Assembly: GCA_021798395.1 (NCBI GenBank)
Contig: JAJZHS010000163.1
Coordinates: 1 to 6,077, forward strand
DNA from: Pseudomonadota bacterium
GTDB lineage: Bacteria > Pseudomonadota > Gammaproteobacteria > Burkholderiales > Burkholderiaceae_C
DNA: 6,077 nucleotides
Direction: 5' to 3'
The notes beneath the pieces were generated by a model. The model was not told where the DNA came from. It saw only the letters and a program-made list of their open reading frames with translations, and made no database searches. Positions 4,187 to 6,077 of the stretch are shown here, in pieces. Made by a program: the position numbers and the translations under genes. Positions within the stretch are counted from its first letter, which is position 1. Each line of letters opens with the position of its first letter.

Positions 4187-6077
4187 GCCATCTGCTCCTG
4201 GGAAACGAGGCGTCGCAGCGCCGGAAGGCACGAGCCGCACTGGGTGCCGCAGCGCAGGCCACGCTGCACGCCGGCCAGGCGCTGCGCCGCGTCGCCAGCC
4301 AGCCCGCGCAGCGCCGCGAGGATCTCGGCTTCGTGCACGTCGAAGCAATTGCAGACCTGCGCGCCGCGCGTGCGGCCGCCCTTCGGGGGCTGGTGCCCCG
4401 GGGCCAGCAGCGCACGGCCCAGCGCGCGCGCGGCGCCCGCCGACGTCAGCAGTTCGTACAGCCAGGTCCGCGCGGCGGTGGACACCACGGACCCGCTGAG
4501 CAGCACCGCCGCGAGAGCGTCGCCGTCCAGGCGAACCGCGCGCTCGTCCAGGCTGCGGCCGTCGCGATAGCGCAGCACACCCGGGGCGTCGAGCCCGAAT
4601 ACATCGACGACCGTGCGCAGCGCGATCTCGCTGGCGCGTTCGGCGCCGGCGGCGTGCAGCGCCAGGCCGACGCGCTCGCGGCCGAACGGCACGCAACTCA
4701 CATAGGCCAGTCCGCGCAGCGAGTGCATCAACTCGCGTCGCGCCGCGTCGAGCCGGCAGGCGTCGATCCAGCCGAACGCGGCCAGGCGCCAGGGCAGCTC
4801 GGCCTTGAGCAGCTTGACGGCCGCGTGCTTGAACTCGGGCTGGCGCGACACGGGGTCGAGCGCGTCCAGGGTCAAGGCATTGACACCCAGCGTGGGCTTG
4901 CCGTTGCCGGCGGTTCCCGTGACGAACTCCGGACCCCAGTGCATGGCGGCGAAGGCCTGGCCCTGTGCCAGCCCGTCGTCGGCACGCGCCGGCAGGATCT
5001 GCGTGCCACGCCGCGACGTGACCTGCACCAGGTCGCCTTCGCCGAGCCCACGCCGCGCCATGTCGGCGGGGTGCAGGTCGATGGACGGCCCGGGCCGGTG
5101 CGCGAACAATTGCGCGACACTGCCGCTGCGGCTCATGCCATGCCATTGGTCGCGCAGGCGCCCGGTGGTCAGCGCCACCGGAAAGCGCAGGTCGCGCGGC
5201 TCGGCAACCGGGGAGTAGTGCGGCGCGTCGAAGCGCCCACGGCCGTCGGGGGTGGCGAAGCGGCCATCGGTGTACAGGCGCGCGCGGCCCTGCCGCGCCC
5301 CTTCGGCGAACGGCCATTGCTGCGGACCGTCGCGCTCGAGCACCTCCCAGCTCAGGCCGGTGATGTCCAGGTCGCGCCCGCGCGTGGTCTCGCGGTGCTC
5401 GTGCCACACCGCCTGCGCGTCGGGCCAGGCGAACATCGAGGCGCGGCCCGGGCGCAGCACGGCTTCGAGGCGTCTGCCGAAATCGGCGGCGATCTCCCAG
5501 TCGGGGCGCGCCAGGCCAGGCGGCGCAACCGCGGCGCGCACGCGCGAGATGCAGCGCTCGGAGTTGGTCACGGTGCCTTCCTTCTCGCCCCAGGCCGCCG
5601 CCGGCAGCACGACGTCCGCCAGACGCGTGGTCGCGGTGTCGGCATAGGCCTCCTGCACCACGACGAGTTCGGCACGTTCCAGCGCGGCGCGCGTCAGCGC
5701 CGCGGCCGGAAGCGATTGCAGCGGATTCGTGCATGCGATCCACAGCGCCTTGACGCGACCTTCAGCGGCCGCGCGGAACATCTCGAGCGCGCTCAGGCCG
5801 GGCTCGGCAGGAACCGACTCGACGCCCCAGAACCCGGCGACCTGCGCGCGATCCAGCGGGTTGGCCAGGTCACGATGCGCGCTCATCAGGTTGGCCATGC
5901 CGCCGACCTCGCGCCCTCCCATCGCGTTGGGCTGCCCGGTCAGCGAGAACGGGCCCGCGCCCTCGCGCCCGATCTGCCCGCACGCCAGGTGCAGGTTGAG
6001 CAAGGCCTTGTTCTTGTCGGTTCCGCAACTGGACTGGTTCAGTCCCTGGCAGTACAACGACAGCGTCGCGGCGCGCG
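4183..6077 (-). CDS. nasC: Assimilatory nitrate reductase catalytic subunit, C-terminal part (N-terminus beyond window)
   Basis: About 630 residues of a molybdopterin oxidoreductase that reduces nitrate to nitrite in the cytoplasm. The frame runs through the right edge, so the true start lies outside. The missing part (roughly 250-290 residues by family length) should carry the N-terminal [4Fe-4S] cysteines and the molybdenum ligand. Landmarks in reading order are YCQGLNQS (from 6054), GQPNAMGGREVGG (5937-5899), LADVVLPAAAWGEKEGT (5622-5572) and the dinucleotide-binding domain starting near LTTGRLRDQWHGMSRSG (about 5172-5122). A C-terminal BFD-like [2Fe-2S] module follows, with CNC (4353-4345) and CGSC (4239-4228) in a C-x-C-x35-C-x2-C pattern. 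This module is typical of the NasA type found in Klebsiella and many proteobacteria, and it receives electrons from an NADH diaphorase or ferredoxin; none is encoded here. It overlaps cobA by 4 bases. The symbol is nasA or nasC depending on nomenclature. Confidence 0.94.
   Translation of the reverse strand, partial: RAATLSLYCQGLNQSSCGTDKNKALLNLHLACGQIGREGAGPFSLTGQPNAMGGREVGGMANLMSAHRDLANPLDRAQVAGFWGVESVPAEPGLSALEMFRAAAEGRVKALWIACTNPLQSLPAAALTRAALERAELVVVQEAYADTATTRLADVVLPAAAWGEKEGTVTNSERCISRVRAAVAPPGLARPDWEIAADFGRRLEAVLRPGRASMFAWPDAQAVWHEHRETTRGRDLDITGLSWEVLERDGPQQWPFAEGARQGRARLYTDGRFATPDGRGRFDAPHYSPVAEPRDLRFPVALTTGRLRDQWHGMSRSGSVAQLFAHRPGPSIDLHPADMARRGLGEGDLVQVTSRRGTQILPARADDGLAQGQAFAAMHWGPEFVTGTAGNGKPTLGVNALTLDALDPVSRQPEFKHAAVKLLKAELPWRLAAFGWIDACRLDAARRELMHSLRGLAYVSCVPFGRERVGLALHAAGAERASEIALRTVVDVFGLDAPGVLRYRDGRSLDERAVRLDGDALAAVLLSGSVVSTAARTWLYELLTSAGAARALGRALLAPGHQPPKGGRTRGAQVCNCFDVHEAEILAALRGLAGDAAQRLAGVQRGLRCGTQCGSCLPALRRLVSQEQMA
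4195..4199 (-). promoter_or_regulatory. Ribosome binding site of cobA inside nasC
   Basis: The - strand reads AGGAG 8 bases before the cobA ATG at 4186, within the last codons of the nitrate reductase gene. Together with the ATGA overlap it fixes the cobA start and points to coupled translation. Confidence 0.65.

Noticed and set aside
896..4570. A 1224-codon open frame on the + strand running through nasS, narK, cobA and part of nasC
   Set aside because: It is a GC-driven shadow. The translation is low-complexity and Arg/Ala/His/Gln-rich with no family motifs, and it lies across or antisense to four well-supported genes.
4187..5743. Upstream extension of the cobA frame, giving a 777-aa protein
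   Set aside because: The extension is an out-of-frame reading of the nitrate reductase gene. The SUMT family starts just before the VGAGPGDPELL motif, and the ATG at 4186 has a ribosome binding site and ATGA coupling.

Overview
The window is very GC-rich, and nearly every base is coding or closely tied to coding. It carries one recognisable physiological unit: the regulatory and structural genes for assimilatory nitrate reduction (nas). The combination of an ANTAR-type NasT, a cytoplasmic NrtA-like NasS, a NarK-type nitrate porter, a siroheme methyltransferase and a NasA/NasC-type nitrate reductase with a C-terminal BFD-like iron-sulfur domain suggests a proteobacterium. By GC content and gene content I would guess a betaproteobacterium of the Burkholderiales. 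That placement is inference; no 16S gene or other marker is present.

Layout. On the + strand, nasT (about 63-704) and nasS (804-1985) form a regulatory pair. A perfect core match to a sigma-54 (-24/-12) promoter lies at 37-50, right on top of the possible nasT start codons. The 99-base gap between nasT and nasS holds a 32-codon ORF (701-799). It overlaps the nasT stop as ATGA and ends 4 bases before the nasS ATG; the same gap can fold into hairpins. nasS then converges on a - strand operon with only 23 bases between stop codons. Read in its own direction, that operon is nasC/nasA (nitrate reductase, its N-terminal part beyond the right edge; stop at 4183), then cobA (4186-3410, ATGA overlap), then narK (3364-2009, after a 45-base gap with a strong ribosome binding site).

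How the parts work together (family knowledge applied here). NarK imports nitrate, and the molybdenum nitrate reductase reduces it to nitrite. Nitrite would go to ammonium through a siroheme nitrite reductase (NirB or similar), whose cofactor needs the CobA reaction. No nitrite reductase gene is in the window; it probably lies beyond the right edge. NasS senses cytoplasmic nitrate and holds NasT in check. When nitrate binds, NasT is freed to bind a two-hairpin leader RNA and prevent termination ahead of the structural genes. That leader would be upstream of the - strand operon, outside the window. The sigma-54 promoter would put nasTS under general nitrogen control (NtrC).

I see no tRNA, rRNA, CRISPR, insertion sequence or phage gene. 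The system itself is known. The points most worth a second look are the sigma-54 promoter with the start-codon problem it creates, the small ORF linking nasT to nasS, and the convergent arrangement of regulators and structural genes.
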